Program-made: the position numbers and the translations under genes
Shown: in pieces, positions 26,293-35,516 of the stretch
How positions within the stretch are numbered: position 1 is the stretch's first letter
Layout of the letters: every line of letters starts with the position of its first letter
The notes under the pieces: generated by a model
Told to the model about the DNA's origin: nothing
The model's input: the letters and a program-made list of their open reading frames with translations, nothing else
Databases searched by the model: none
Origin: Streptomyces sp. NBC_01264
GTDB taxonomy: Bacteria > Actinomycetota > Actinomycetes > Streptomycetales > Streptomycetaceae
Assembly: GCF_026340675.1 (NCBI RefSeq)
Contig: NZ_JAPEOX010000001.1
Span: forward strand, 4,526,001 to 4,590,000
Direction of reading: 5' to 3'
Length of the DNA stretch: 64,000 nucleotides

Positions 26293-26922
26293 CTACGCGG
26301 TCCGCCTGCGCTCGTACTCCGCGAGCCAGGCCGGCAGCTCCGTGAGGTCCGTCAGGACCACGTCCGCGCCCGCCTCCCGCAGTTCCGGCTCCGGGCACGG
26401 GCCCGTCGGGACCGTCACCGACACGGCTCCGGCCGTACGGGCGCCGCGGACGTCGCCGACGTGGTCGCCGACGTAGACCTGGGCGGCGTACTCGCGCAGG
26501 GCGATCGCCTTGGCCTCCGCCCACAGCGAGCCGATGACCGCGTCGGGCTTGATCTCCAGGTGGTCCAGGTGCAGGCGTGCGTTGGGCTCGTGCTTGGCGG
26601 TGACGACGATCGCGCGGCCGCCCAGCGCACGGACCGCCTCGACCGCCTCGCGGGCGCCGGGCATCGCCGGGGTCGGCGCGATGGCGTGGGTGGGATAGAT
26701 CTCCCGGTAGCGGTCGGCCATGGCGGGGATGTCCGCCTCCGGGAACCAGTACGCGAGCTCCTGGTCCAGCGGCGGACCGAGGCGCGAAACGGTCTGCGCG
26801 GTGTCGATGTACGTGCCCGTCTCGGCCGAGAGCGCCTCGAAGGCCGCCTTGATGCCCGGCCGGGAGTCGATGAGGGTCATGTCGAGGTCGAACCCGACGG
26901 TCAGCTGCGTCTCGGGAGTCAT
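26293..26922 (-). CDS. HAD-family hydrolase
   Basis: Predicted phosphatase of 209 residues. The nucleophile motif is GFDLDMTLIDSRPG (D-x-D-x-T), followed by the cap domain, the lysine-bearing VVTAKHEP and the acidic metal motif VYVGDHVGDVRGA. That places it with phosphoglycolate-phosphatase-like HADs. Start is the ATG at 26920-26922; the longer frame to 27117 has no family similarity. Substrate is unknown. Confidence 0.88.
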   Translation of the reverse strand: MTPETQLTVGFDLDMTLIDSRPGIKAAFEALSAETGTYIDTAQTVSRLGPPLDQELAYWFPEADIPAMADRYREIYPTHAIAPTPAMPGAREAVEAVRALGGRAIVVTAKHEPNARLHLDHLEIKPDAVIGSLWAEAKAIALREYAAQVYVGDHVGDVRGARTAGAVSVTVPTGPCPEPELREAGADVVLTDLTELPAWLAEYERRRTA

Positions 26923-26964
26923 GGCTCCATTGTGCCGATCCGGGCACCGCGACCGGGAACGTAG

Positions 26965-26983
26965 ACTTAGCCTCGCCTTACCA
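26965..26983. promoter_or_regulatory. Putative iron box (DmdR/IdeR-type) before siderophore permease genes
   Basis: The sequence ACTTAGCCTCGCCTTACC and its complement GGTAAGGCGAGGCTAAG resemble the TTAGGTTAGGCTAACCTAA-type iron box of actinobacterial DmdR/IdeR repressors. It lies about 20-38 bases before the ATG of the first FecCD-type permease. Iron repression of the downstream operon would follow. The match is imperfect. Confidence 0.5.
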
Positions 26984-27002
26984 GACAGTGAAATTTGGTG
27001 AC

Positions 27003-28064
27003 ATGTCAGCCCCCGCTCCCGCGGCTCCCGCGCGTCCCCTCCCCGCGGCCCCCACGGCGGGTCGGCGCGCCCTGACGGCCCGTCGCATCGCGTGGACGGC
27101 GGGCGGCCTCGCCGCACTGCTGTGCGCGGTGCTCCTCAGTCTCGCCGTCGGCGCCCGCGCCGTCCCTCCCGGCGAGGTCTTCGACGCGCTCTTCCGGGGC
27201 GCCACCGGACCGAACGCCGAGGTCGTCCGCACGCTGCGGGTACCGCGCACCCTCATAGCCCTGATGGTCGGCGCGGGCCTCGCCCTCGCCGGGACCGCGC
27301 TCCAGGGCATCACCCGCAACCCGATCGCCGACCCCGGCATCCTCGGCATCAGCCAGGGAGCCGGGGTCGCGGTCGTCTGCGCCATCGCCTTCGCGGGGGT
27401 GCACACGCTCAGCGGCTACGTCTGGTTCGCCTTCGCGGGCGCCGCCGTCGCCTCGGTGGCCGTGTACGCCGTCGCCTCCGGCGGGCGCGGCGGGGCGACC
27501 CCCGTCAAACTGGCGCTGGCCGGGGCCGCGATCAACGCCCTGCTGGTGTCGGTCACCATGGGCGTCCTCACGACGAAGGCCTCGGCGCTGGACGAGTTCC
27601 GCTTCTGGCAGGTCGGCTCGATCGCCGGCCGCGACGCCTCCGTCGTCCACCAGATCTGGCCGTTCCTCCTCATCGGCGCCGTCCTGGTGGTGTCGGTGGC
27701 CCGCGGCCTGGACGCGCTCGCGCTGGGCGAGGACCTCGCGAAGGGACTCGGGCAGAACGTCGCGGCCGTACGGATCGTCGGCGGCCTCGGCGCCACCGTC
27801 CTCACCGGCGCCGGGGTCGCGGCGGCCGGGCCGATCGCCTTCGTCGGACTGGCCGTACCCCACCTCGCACGGGCCGCGGTCGGCAGCGACCACCGCTGGG
27901 TGCTGCCGATGGCGGCCCTGATCGGCCCGGTGATGCTGCTCGTCGCGGACGTGCTCGGGCGGATCGTGGTGCCGCCCGGCGAGGTCCCGGCCGGGGTGAT
28001 GACCGCGCTGATCGGGGTCCCGTTCCTGGTCGCGCTGATCCGCCGGAAGGCGGCGGTGGCATGA
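27003..28064 (+). CDS. Iron-siderophore ABC transporter permease 1 (FecCD family)
   Basis: Inner-membrane permease of 353 residues with about ten helices. Family motifs are VRTLRVPRTLIALMVGAGLA, ALQGITRNPIADPGILGISQ and, near the end, the coupling region FVGLAVPHLARAAVGSDHRW. A proline/alanine-rich N-terminus (about 30 residues) precedes the first helix. I chose the ATG at 27003 over 26988. It overlaps the next permease gene by ATGA and would pair with it as a heterodimer. Confidence 0.93.
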   Translation: MSAPAPAAPARPLPAAPTAGRRALTARRIAWTAGGLAALLCAVLLSLAVGARAVPPGEVFDALFRGATGPNAEVVRTLRVPRTLIALMVGAGLALAGTALQGITRNPIADPGILGISQGAGVAVVCAIAFAGVHTLSGYVWFAFAGAAVASVAVYAVASGGRGGATPVKLALAGAAINALLVSVTMGVLTTKASALDEFRFWQVGSIAGRDASVVHQIWPFLLIGAVLVVSVARGLDALALGEDLAKGLGQNVAAVRIVGGLGATVLTGAGVAAAGPIAFVGLAVPHLARAAVGSDHRWVLPMAALIGPVMLLVADVLGRIVVPPGEVPAGVMTALIGVPFLVALIRRKAAVA

Positions 28065-29122
28065 CCCCCGGTACCCGGGTCCGCCCGGCCGGCTATGCCC
28101 TGGTCCGCCCCCGTTCCGGCCGCGGCTCCTTCCTCCTGCACCGCCGGGCGGCGGTCACGGCGCTCTGCCTGGCCGTACTCCTGGCGGCGGTGTGCGTCGC
28201 GTACCTCTCCCTCGGCGAGTCCTTCGTGGCCCCCGGCGAGGTGGTCAAGGTCCTGCTCGGGCAGCCCTCCCCCGACGACCTGATCGTCGGCACCCTGCGG
28301 CTGCCCCGGATGACTGTGGGCCTGCTCGTCGGCCTGGCCTTCGGGGTGGCCGGCGCGCTGATCCAGACCGTCGCCCGCAACCCGCTCGCCTCCCCCGACA
28401 TCATCGGCATCAGCCAGGGCGCGAGCGCCGTCACGGTGGCGGCGCTGACCTTCGGCGTCACCTCGTGCACGGTCCTGCCGTACCTCTCGGTCCTCGGCGG
28501 GATGACCGCCGCCGCCCTCGTGTACGTCTTCGCCTGGCGCGGCGGCCTGCACGCCACCCGCTTCGTCCTCATCGGCATCGGCTTCGCGATCGCCCTGCGC
28601 TCGGTGACCACCCTCCTGATGACCAAGGGCGACTACCTGGTCGCGCAGCAGGCGCAGATCTGGATGACGGGCTCCCTCAACGGCCGTGGCTGGGACGTGG
28701 CGACCCCTCTCTCCTGGGTCCTGCTCGCCCTCCTCCCCGGCGTCCTGTGGGCGGCCCGCGCGCAGCGCACGGTCTCCCTCGACGACGACACGGCCACCGC
28801 GCTGGGCATCCGGCTGGGCCGGGTCCGCCTCGGCCTCGTCGCCCTCGGCGTGATCCTCGCCTCCGTGGCGACGGGCGCGGCCGGCCCGGTGGACTTCGTG
28901 GCCCTGCTGGCCCCGCAGATCGCCCGCCGGATGACCCGTACCGCCCAGATCCCCCTGCTCTGCTCCGCCCTGACGGGTGCGGTGATCGTCGTCCTGGGCG
29001 ACCTGCTCGCCCGCAAGCTCCTGTCCCCGACCGAACTCCCGGTGGGCGTGCTGACGGCCGCCGTAGGAGCCCCGTACCTGATCTGGCTGATCATGCGCAG
29101 CCGTAGTGGAGGCAAGCCGTGA
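28061..29122 (+). CDS. Iron-siderophore ABC transporter permease 2 (FecCD family)
   Basis: Second permease of 353 residues. Family motifs are [39 protein letters not shown] and [15 protein letters not shown]. The start codon overlaps the previous stop (ATGA), and the ATPase gene overlaps its own end (GTGA), so all three are translationally coupled. Together they import a ferric siderophore, but the extracellular binding lipoprotein is not in this operon. Confidence 0.93.
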   Translation: MTPGTRVRPAGYALVRPRSGRGSFLLHRRAAVTALCLAVLLAAVCVAYLSLGESFVAPGEVVKVLLGQPSPDDLIVGTLRLPRMTVGLLVGLAFGVAGALIQTVARNPLASPDIIGISQGASAVTVAALTFGVTSCTVLPYLSVLGGMTAAALVYVFAWRGGLHATRFVLIGIGFAIALRSVTTLLMTKGDYLVAQQAQIWMTGSLNGRGWDVATPLSWVLLALLPGVLWAARAQRTVSLDDDTATALGIRLGRVRLGLVALGVILASVATGAAGPVDFVALLAPQIARRMTRTAQIPLLCSALTGAVIVVLGDLLARKLLSPTELPVGVLTAAVGAPYLIWLIMRSRSGGKP

Positions 29123-29922
29123 GCCGTCTGTCCGCGCGGGAACTGACCCTCGCGTACGAGGACCGGGTCGTCGTGGAGGACCTGGACCTTGCCGTCCCGG
29201 ACGGCAAGGTCACGGTGATCGTCGGCCCGAACGCCTGCGGCAAGTCGACGACGCTACGGGCCCTGGGCCGGCTGCTCCGTCCCCGGTCGGGCTCGGTGGT
29301 CCTGGACGGCGAGGCCCTGTCCTCCCTCCCCACCCGGCGGATCGCCCGGGCCGTCGGGCTCCTCCCGCAGTCCCCCTCCGCCCCGGAGGCGATCACGGTC
29401 GCGGACCTGGTGGCGCGGGGACGGCAGCCGCACCAGCACTGGTGGCAGCAGTGGTCGGAGGCGGACGAGCGGGCGGTCGTCGACGCGATGGCCAGGACCT
29501 CGGTGGCGGACCTGGCGGACCGGCCGGTGGACGCGCTGTCGGGCGGGCAGCGGCAGCGGGTCTGGATCGCGATGGCTCTCGCCCAGGACACGGACATCCT
29601 GCTCCTGGACGAGCCGACGACCTTCCTGGACATCGCCCACCAGGTGGAGGTGCTGGACCTGGTCCGGCGCCTGAACCACGAACGGGGCCGCACGGTCGTC
29701 GCCGTCCTCCACGACCTCAACCAGGCCGCGCGGTACGCGGACCACCTGGTGGCGATGAAATCGGGCCGGGTGGTCGCGGAGGGCCCACCGGCGCTGGTCG
29801 TCACGGCCGACCTGGTCCGCGAGGTCTTCGGCCTCGACTCGATCGTCATCCCGGACCCGGTGACGGGCTCCCCCCTGATCGTCCCGACATCACCGTGGAC
29901 GGCGCCGGTGCCTTCCGTCTGA
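29119..29922 (+). CDS. Iron-siderophore ABC transporter ATP-binding protein (FepC type)
   Basis: ATPase of 267 residues. Walker A is GPNACGKST, the signature [15 protein letters not shown], Walker [13 protein letters not shown] and the H-loop [10 protein letters not shown]. These match FecE/FepC-class ATPases of siderophore importers. The GTG start is coupled to the permease stop. It completes the permease-permease-ATPase set. Confidence 0.93.
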   Translation: MSRLSARELTLAYEDRVVVEDLDLAVPDGKVTVIVGPNACGKSTTLRALGRLLRPRSGSVVLDGEALSSLPTRRIARAVGLLPQSPSAPEAITVADLVARGRQPHQHWWQQWSEADERAVVDAMARTSVADLADRPVDALSGGQRQRVWIAMALAQDTDILLLDEPTTFLDIAHQVEVLDLVRRLNHERGRTVVAVLHDLNQAARYADHLVAMKSGRVVAEGPPALVVTADLVREVFGLDSIVIPDPVTGSPLIVPTSPWTAPVPSV

Positions 29923-29950
29923 GGGCTCCGCCGGCCGCCCGGCGACGGGG

Positions 29951-30877
29951 TCAGCGGCGGCGGGAGCGCCAGGCGAGGTACAGCGCCGAGGACAGCGCCG
30001 CGGCTCGCGCCAGCCAGGGCAGGAGGTCATGGAAGGTGCCGCTCAGGGCCTCGTCCGCCAGGGGAGCGCCCCAGCGGCCGTTCAGGCGGCCCCACAGCCA
30101 CAGCACCGCCCCCGCGAAGACCACCCCGGGCAGCCCGAAGACCACCCACTTCCGCTCCGCGGGACCCAGCACGCGCGAGGCGTACGCGAGCAGCCAGCCC
30201 GCGGCGAGCAGCAGCCAGTACCCGGAGACGGCTCCCGCGACCAGCGCCACCGCCGCGAGCAGCAGGAAGGCGTACGGCTTCTGCCGCGGCGCGGCCACCG
30301 GCGCGGCAGGGGCCGCCTTCTCCTCCTTCGCCCGGCGCCGCCGCTCGCGCAGGAAGCCCATGAGGGTGGGGCGGCCCTCGGCAGCGGCGCCCTTGGAATC
30401 GTCGGGATCGGGATCGGGATCGAGATCGGGATCGGGATCGGGATCCGTGACCGGCCTCTTCAGGAGCTCCGGGATCTCGATCCCGCCCGCGAAGCCCTCC
30501 ACCGTCGATCCGGGCCCGACCGTCCACCAGTCGGGCTCCCGCTCGCCCGCGCCCAGTTCGTCGCGCCCCGCGAGATGCGGCGGCGCAGCTCCCCGCTGGA
30601 CCGGCACCGCCGGAGCGGCGGGAGCGGAGGGACCAGCGGCAGCGGCGGGAGCGGCCAGCCGCGTGTCCAGGACCTCCTCCGGCGTCCCGATCCGATCCAG
30701 GATGCGCCGTACCGCCGCCGTCGTCTCCGGTTCGTACTTCGCCCGGCTCCGGTCGATCTCGTCCCGCAGCCCCGCCACCAGCCGCATCCGGTCCCCGGAC
30801 GACAGCTGCCTGCGCTGCGCCAAGTCCCCGACCCGGCTCAGATATTCGTAGACCAGATGGTCGCTCTCGATCCCCAC
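29951..30877 (-). CDS. Membrane protein with Asp-Pro repeat
   Basis: Hypothetical protein of 308 residues. The first ~75 residues are a charged helical domain (RMRLVAGLRDEIDRSRAKYE; RILDRIGTPEEVLDTRL) like those in small actinobacterial permease-associated HAAS-type proteins. An Ala/Pro linker and a run of Asp-Pro dipeptides (about residues 143-157) follow. Four hydrophobic segments occupy the C-terminal third (YAFLLLAAVALVAGAVSGYW and others). The Asp-Pro run comes from a 6-base GGGATC tandem repeat at about 30405-30443. Role unknown. Confidence 0.72.
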   Translation of the reverse strand: MGIESDHLVYEYLSRVGDLAQRRQLSSGDRMRLVAGLRDEIDRSRAKYEPETTAAVRRILDRIGTPEEVLDTRLAAPAAAAGPSAPAAPAVPVQRGAAPPHLAGRDELGAGEREPDWWTVGPGSTVEGFAGGIEIPELLKRPVTDPDPDPDLDPDPDPDDSKGAAAEGRPTLMGFLRERRRRAKEEKAAPAAPVAAPRQKPYAFLLLAAVALVAGAVSGYWLLLAAGWLLAYASRVLGPAERKWVVFGLPGVVFAGAVLWLWGRLNGRWGAPLADEALSGTFHDLLPWLARAAALSSALYLAWRSRRR

Positions 30878-31011
30878 GCCCCGGCTCCTCCCGTGCCACC
30901 TCAGGCGAAGGTAGCGCGTGCGCCCGTGGAGCGGCCGGGGGCGCAGCGGATACCGTTGGCCGGATGGGGACCGGCCGACTGACCGGCCGACGCGACCAGG
31001 AGGCGACGACC

Positions 31012-33459
31012 GTGCCTGACCCGAGCACCGCGGGAAGCGCTCCGCGCTCCCTCGCCGAAGCGCTGCGCGCCCGTGACGACCTCGGGCTCGGCGCCCTGCT
31101 GCGCGCCCGGCCGGACCTGCTGAGCCCGGTGCCCGGGGACGTGACGCAGCTCGCCACGCGGGCCGGGACGCGGGCTTCGGTGGTGCGCGCGCTGGACCGC
31201 CTGGACCGGTTCGCCCTGCAGACGGCCGAGGCGCTCGCGGTGGGCCCGGAGCCCTGCCCGTACGCGGTACTGGAGTCCCTGCTCAGCGGTGACACCGGCA
31301 CCACCTCGGGCGCCGACAACGGGGCCCGCGCCGAACTCCCCCGGGCCCTGGCCACCCTGCGCGAGCAGGCCCTGGTCTGGGGCGACGACGAACGGCTGCG
31401 CCTGGTCCGCACCGCCCGCGAACTGCTCGCCCCCTCCGCCACCCGCCCCTCCCCGACCGGGCTCGGCCCCACCGTCGCCGAGGCCACCGCCGGCATGTCG
31501 CCGACCCGGATCCAGGAGATCGTGGCGGCCGTCGGGCTGCCCGCGACGCACGACCCGGTGTCGGCGGTGACCGCGCTGACGGGCCTGTTCACCGACCCGG
31601 TACGGATGTCGGCGCTGCTCGACGAGGCTCCGGCCGAGGCCCACCAGGTGCTGGGCCGGCTCGTGTGGGGTCCGCCGTACGGGGAAGTGACGCCCCATCC
31701 GACGCCTCCGGTGCGCTGGCTGCGCGACCGGGGCCTGCTGCTTCCGGCCACGGCGCGCACGGTGCTGCTGCCGCGCGAGGTGGCCCTGTACCTGCGCGGC
31801 GGGCTCGCGCACCGGGCGACGGAGCCGCTGCCCCCGGAGGTCCCCGCGCACCGCGAGCACCGTCCACAGCTTGTGGACGCGAACGCGGCCGGCCAGGCAC
31901 TGGCGGCGCTGTCGACGGTCGAGGAGCTGGTGAAGTCCTGGGAGCACGCCGGTCCGGCCGTGCTGCGCGCGGGCGGACTCTCCGTACGCGATCTGAAGCG
32001 GGCGGCGGCGTCCCTCGACACCGACGAGCCGTCGGCGGCGTTCTGGATCGAACTGTCCTACGCGGCCGGCCTGCTGGCCAGTGACGGCGAGGCCGACGAG
32101 CGGTACGCCCCGACCCCCGCCTTCGACGGCTGGCTCGAACTGCCGCCCGCCGAGCGCTGGTCGGTGCTGGCCGCGGCCTGGCTGACCGCCACCCGGACCC
32201 CGGGCCTGGTCGGCGAGCAGGACGCGAAGGGCCGTACGCTCTCCGCGCTCGGCGCCGAACTGGACCGCTCCGCCGCCCCCGAGGTGCGCCGCCGCATCCT
32301 GGGCCTGCTCGCCGCGCTCCCCGAGGGCGGCTCCCCCGACCCGGCCACGCTCCTCGCCCGCCTGGAGTGGGAGCGGCCGGTGCGCGGGACGAGCGAACTG
32401 CGCGCCCGCCTCGCACGCTGGACGCTGACCGAGGCGGAGGTCCTTGGGGTCACCGGCCGGGGCGCGCTCGCCGCGCCCGGCCGGGCCCTGCTGGAGGGGC
32501 GCGACCCGGCGCCACTGCTCGCGCCGCTGCTGCCCGAGCCCGTGGACCACGTACTGCTCCAGGCGGATCTGACGGCGGTGGCTCCGGGGCCGCTGCGGCG
32601 GGCGCTCGCGGAGGTGCTGGCCGTGCTGGCGGAGGTGGAGTCCAAGGGCGGGGCCACCGTGTACCGCTTCACGCCCGGCTCGGTCCGCCGCGCCCTGGAC
32701 GCCGGACACACCGCCGTCGACCTGCAGTCCTTCCTCACCGAGCACAGCCGCACCCCGGTGCCGCAGCCGTTGTCGTACCTCATCGACGACGTGGCCCGGC
32801 GGCACGGACACCTCCGGGTCGGCGCGGCCTCCTCGTACGTGCGCTGCGACGACGACGGCATGCTGAACGAGATCCTCGCCGACAAGCGCTCCGCGGGCCT
32901 CGGGCTGCGCCGCCTCGCGCCGACCGTACTGGCCGCGCAGGCCGAACCGACCTCGCTGCTCGACGGGTTGCGGGCCATGGGGTACGCCCCGGCCGCGGAA
33001 TCCCGTACGGGTGACGTCCTGGTCTCCCGCGCCGACGCCCACCGCACCCCGGCGCGCGCCCTGCCCGTACCGGTCCCGGACGGGCCGCCGGTACCGGACT
33101 CGACGCTTCTGGGGGCGGCCGTACGGGCCATCCGCGCGGGCGACCTGGCGGCGACGGCGGTCCGCAAGGAGCCGGCGGGGGCGGCCGGGTCCGCGGCGGG
33201 AGGCTCAGCCGCCCCGGGCGAACTCCCGCGCACCAGCGCGGCGGAGACCCTGGCGACCGTGCAGGCGGCGGCGCTGACCGGGTCGGCGGTGTGGATCGGC
33301 TACGTCAACGCCGACGGTGCGGCGAGCCAGCGGGTCATCGCCCCGGTGCGCGTGGAGGGCGGGTTCGTCACCGGCTACGACCACACGGCGGACGAGGTAC
33401 GGACCTTCGCGCTGCACCGGATCACGGGGGTCGCGGAGCTGGAGGAGGACCAGATCTAG
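31012..33459 (+). CDS. Helicase-associated domain protein
   Basis: Large protein of 815 residues with a helicase C-terminal-associated region like that of XPB/Ssl2-type helicases (about 450-600: DHVLLQADLTAVAPGPLRRA, then VYRFTPGSVRRALDAG). Winged-helix-like domains lie at the N-terminus (LATRAGTRASVVRALDRLDR) and a WYL-like end is present (AVWIGYVNADGAASQRVIAP). It has no P-loop of its own, so it is probably a partner of a helicase. In actinobacteria such genes accompany xpb, which here lies 12 kb downstream. I chose the GTG at 31012 with AGGAGG upstream rather than 30964. Confidence 0.82.
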   Translation: MPDPSTAGSAPRSLAEALRARDDLGLGALLRARPDLLSPVPGDVTQLATRAGTRASVVRALDRLDRFALQTAEALAVGPEPCPYAVLESLLSGDTGTTSGADNGARAELPRALATLREQALVWGDDERLRLVRTARELLAPSATRPSPTGLGPTVAEATAGMSPTRIQEIVAAVGLPATHDPVSAVTALTGLFTDPVRMSALLDEAPAEAHQVLGRLVWGPPYGEVTPHPTPPVRWLRDRGLLLPATARTVLLPREVALYLRGGLAHRATEPLPPEVPAHREHRPQLVDANAAGQALAALSTVEELVKSWEHAGPAVLRAGGLSVRDLKRAAASLDTDEPSAAFWIELSYAAGLLASDGEADERYAPTPAFDGWLELPPAERWSVLAAAWLTATRTPGLVGEQDAKGRTLSALGAELDRSAAPEVRRRILGLLAALPEGGSPDPATLLARLEWERPVRGTSELRARLARWTLTEAEVLGVTGRGALAAPGRALLEGRDPAPLLAPLLPEPVDHVLLQADLTAVAPGPLRRALAEVLAVLAEVESKGGATVYRFTPGSVRRALDAGHTAVDLQSFLTEHSRTPVPQPLSYLIDDVARRHGHLRVGAASSYVRCDDDGMLNEILADKRSAGLGLRRLAPTVLAAQAEPTSLLDGLRAMGYAPAAESRTGDVLVSRADAHRTPARALPVPVPDGPPVPDSTLLGAAVRAIRAGDLAATAVRKEPAGAAGSAAGGSAAPGELPRTSAAETLATVQAAALTGSAVWIGYVNADGAASQRVIAPVRVEGGFVTGYDHTADEVRTFALHRITGVAELEEDQI

Positions 33460-33470
33460 AGATCCGGGCC

Positions 33471-33550
33471 GTCCGCGTCGGCCCGGAGTCCGCGTCGGCC
33501 CGGAGTCCGCATCGGCCCGGAGTCCGGATCGGCCCGGTCTCCGCGTCGCG
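33471..33550. repeat. 17-bp tandem repeat upstream of DUF4291 gene
   Basis: Four consecutive 17-base units based on GTCCGCGTCGGCCCGGA (33471-33538), the first two identical and the others diverging by 1-3 bases, then a partial fifth unit. The array begins just after the stop of the helicase-associated gene and ends about 50 bases before the DUF4291 ATG. Either slippage expansion or a protein-binding array. Confidence 0.9.
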
Positions 33551-33599
33551 CGGCGAAATCCCCTGGCCCGGGCGGTGCTCGGGCCCGCACCCTGGGGTC

Positions 33600-34205
33600 A
33601 TGTCCGAAGTCACCGCCCACCCCGTCCCCCGCCACCGGATCCGCGCCGCGCACACGGCCGACACCCTCACCGTGTACCAGGCGTACCACCCCCGGATCGG
33701 GGTGCCCGCCGCCCGCGAAGGCCGCTTCCCGCCCGCCTGGAAGCGGGAGCGGATGACCTGGGTCAAGCCGTCGTTCCTGTGGATGATGTACCGCTGCGGC
33801 TGGGCCACCAAGGCCGACCAGGAGACGGTCCTGGCCGTCGAGATCACCCGCGCCGGCTTCGACCGGGCCCTGAGCGGCGCCTGCCTGTCGCACTACGTCC
33901 CCGGCGTGCACGCCGACCGCGAGGCCTGGACCCGGGCCCTGCGCACGGCTCCCGCCCGCGTGCAGTGGGACCCGGAGCGCGACCTGCACCTGAACCCGCT
34001 GCCGTACCGCTCGCTCCAACTCGGCCTGTCCGGACCGATGTCACGCGCCTACGCCGACGAGTGGACCGTCTCCATCCGCGATGTCACCCCGCTGGCCCGG
34101 GAGATCCACGCCCTGCTCCGCTCCGGCGAACCGGAGGCGGCGCGGGCCCTGCTCCCGGTGGAGTCCCCCTATCCGGCGGGGCCGCTGGAGCACTTGGGCG
34201 CGTAG
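33600..34205 (+). CDS. DUF4291 family protein
   Basis: A 201-residue cytosolic protein with the DUF4291 signature: VYQAYHPRIGVPAAREGRF, then RMTWVKPSFLWMMYRCGWAT and VLAVEITRAGFD. The middle ends in WDPERDLHLNPLPYRSLQLG. Function of the family is not established. Start is the ATG at 33600. It lies downstream of the tandem repeat array. Confidence 0.88.
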   Translation: MSEVTAHPVPRHRIRAAHTADTLTVYQAYHPRIGVPAAREGRFPPAWKRERMTWVKPSFLWMMYRCGWATKADQETVLAVEITRAGFDRALSGACLSHYVPGVHADREAWTRALRTAPARVQWDPERDLHLNPLPYRSLQLGLSGPMSRAYADEWTVSIRDVTPLAREIHALLRSGEPEAARALLPVESPYPAGPLEHLGA

Positions 34206-34235
34206 GGGGGCGCAGGGGGCACAGGTGCGCTATCT

Positions 34236-34262
34236 TGAACATGTTCAGTTGAACGCGTTCAA
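34236..34262. promoter_or_regulatory. Two adjacent perfect palindromes, operator-like
   Basis: TGAACATGTTCA (34236-34247) and TTGAACGCGTTCAA (34249-34262) are both perfect palindromes sharing TGAAC half-sites, separated by one base. They lie 17-43 bases before the ATG at 34279 and overlap where a core promoter would be. They probably bind a dimeric repressor. Confidence 0.6.
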
Positions 34263-34278
34263 GACCGAGGGGGGCGTC

Positions 34279-34962
34279 ATGGGGGAATCCCAGAAGGTGG
34301 CCGGCCGGCAGTGGGCCTGGGGCGTGGCGGGGGTCGCGGCGGCGGGAGCCGCGGCGGTCCTGGGGATCGCCATGTCCCAGCTCCTGGGCGGGTTCTTCTT
34401 CACCACCGCGATCGTGACCGCCGCGCCGCTCCTGATGCGCGGGGGCCCGAAGGCGTTCGCGCGGACCTGCCTCCTCATCGGGTCGGGCCTGATCGCCTGG
34501 TCGGTGATCGGCGCCCTCATCGGCATGTTCTTCTTCCTCCCGGCCGCCGTGCTGCTGCTGATCGCGGCCTTCGTGGACCCCCAGAACCGCCCGGGCACCA
34601 GGTTCTCAGTGGCGGCGCCCCTGATGGCCGCCGCATCCTTCGCCCTGATCGCCCTCCCCCTCTTCTTCCCGTCGGCCCACGATTCGGAGGCGAACGAGCC
34701 GCCCCCGCACTTCTCCGCGAAGCTGGACGGCGAGAACGACCGGGACCGCAGCCAGGAGGTGGACGGCTACAAGGAACGGTTGCGGCCGTTCGGGGCGACC
34801 CAGGTGGAGGTGGGCGAGTACGCCGGGGAGCTCAAGCTCCACGTGGGCATGCCCAAGCACTTCCCCGAGGAAGGGGGCCGGGAGGCGCTCAAAGCGGAGA
34901 TCTCCCGAATCCCGGGCGTGAGCGCGGTCCGCTTCTGCACCTTCCACACCTGCGACGACTGA
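34279..34962 (+). CDS. Hypothetical multi-helix membrane protein
   Basis: A 227-residue protein with four hydrophobic segments in the first 140 residues (WGVAGVAAAGAAAVLGIAMS; FFFTTAIVTAAPLLM; CLLIGSGLIAWSVIGALIGM; LMAAASFALIALPLFF). A soluble charged C-terminal domain of about 85 residues with two late cysteines (VRFCTFHTCDD) follows. No family recognised. The operator-like palindromes directly upstream suggest dedicated regulation. Confidence 0.72.
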   Translation: MGESQKVAGRQWAWGVAGVAAAGAAAVLGIAMSQLLGGFFFTTAIVTAAPLLMRGGPKAFARTCLLIGSGLIAWSVIGALIGMFFFLPAAVLLLIAAFVDPQNRPGTRFSVAAPLMAAASFALIALPLFFPSAHDSEANEPPPHFSAKLDGENDRDRSQEVDGYKERLRPFGATQVEVGEYAGELKLHVGMPKHFPEEGGREALKAEISRIPGVSAVRFCTFHTCDD

Positions 34963-35024
34963 CGATCGGGGGATCGGGGGATCGGTGGACCGGGGTGACC
35001 GGGGCGACCGGGGCGACCGGGCGA

Positions 35025-35507
35025 TCACCTGGGCGCGTAGTCGATCCGGTCCGCCGGGAAGGGCCAGGCCTCGGCGAGCCAGCGCGTGACGGTCCCGTAC
35101 ACCGCCTTGTCGTACGCGGCCCGGTCCCCGCGCACCCAGGAAGTCACGTGCACGCGCTCCGGGTCCACCTTCCCGGGGTAGATGTAGAGGCAGCCGATGA
35201 CCTCCCCCTCCCCGTCCCGCTCGCCGTCCAGCACGCTGTACGTGAACCCCCGCCGTTCGGCGAAGTCGCGTGCGTGGCGCACCAGGTCGGCGAGGTTCGC
35301 CTCCGCGCTCATGCCCTCCTCCGGAGGCCAGTCCCCCAGGAAGCCGGGCGTCGCGCGCACGTGATCGATGCTTCCGCTCCAGGCGGCGAGGTCGCCCTCG
35401 TTGTGCTCGGGCCCGAGGGGCTCCAGCCGGAAGCCCTCCCCCACGAGCCGGACGGGCACCTCGAACACCTCGGCCGGCGGTACGAAGCTCTGCGGTTCAG
35501 TAGTCAC
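35025..35507 (-). CDS. GNAT-like acetyltransferase
   Basis: A 160-residue protein resembling GNAT acyl-CoA transferases: LRLVGEGFRLEPLGPEH-type opening, central strands (FTYSVLDGERDGEGEVIGC then LYIYPGKVD) and a C-terminal helix (AVYGTVTRWLAEAWPF). The Q/R-x-x-G-x-G/A acetyl-CoA loop is not clear, so activity is uncertain. It is convergent with the membrane protein at 34279 and lies 9 bases after the peroxiredoxin-like gene start region on the same strand. Confidence 0.7.
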   Translation of the reverse strand: MTTEPQSFVPPAEVFEVPVRLVGEGFRLEPLGPEHNEGDLAAWSGSIDHVRATPGFLGDWPPEEGMSAEANLADLVRHARDFAERRGFTYSVLDGERDGEGEVIGCLYIYPGKVDPERVHVTSWVRGDRAAYDKAVYGTVTRWLAEAWPFPADRIDYAPR

Positions 35508-35516
35508 ACCGCGACC

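Noticed and set aside
26293..27117. Longer start for the HAD phosphatase
   Set aside because: The extra N-terminal 65 residues overlap the iron-box region and have no family similarity.
33471..33550. Possible CRISPR array
   Set aside because: The 17-base units are contiguous without spacers and no cas gene is near.
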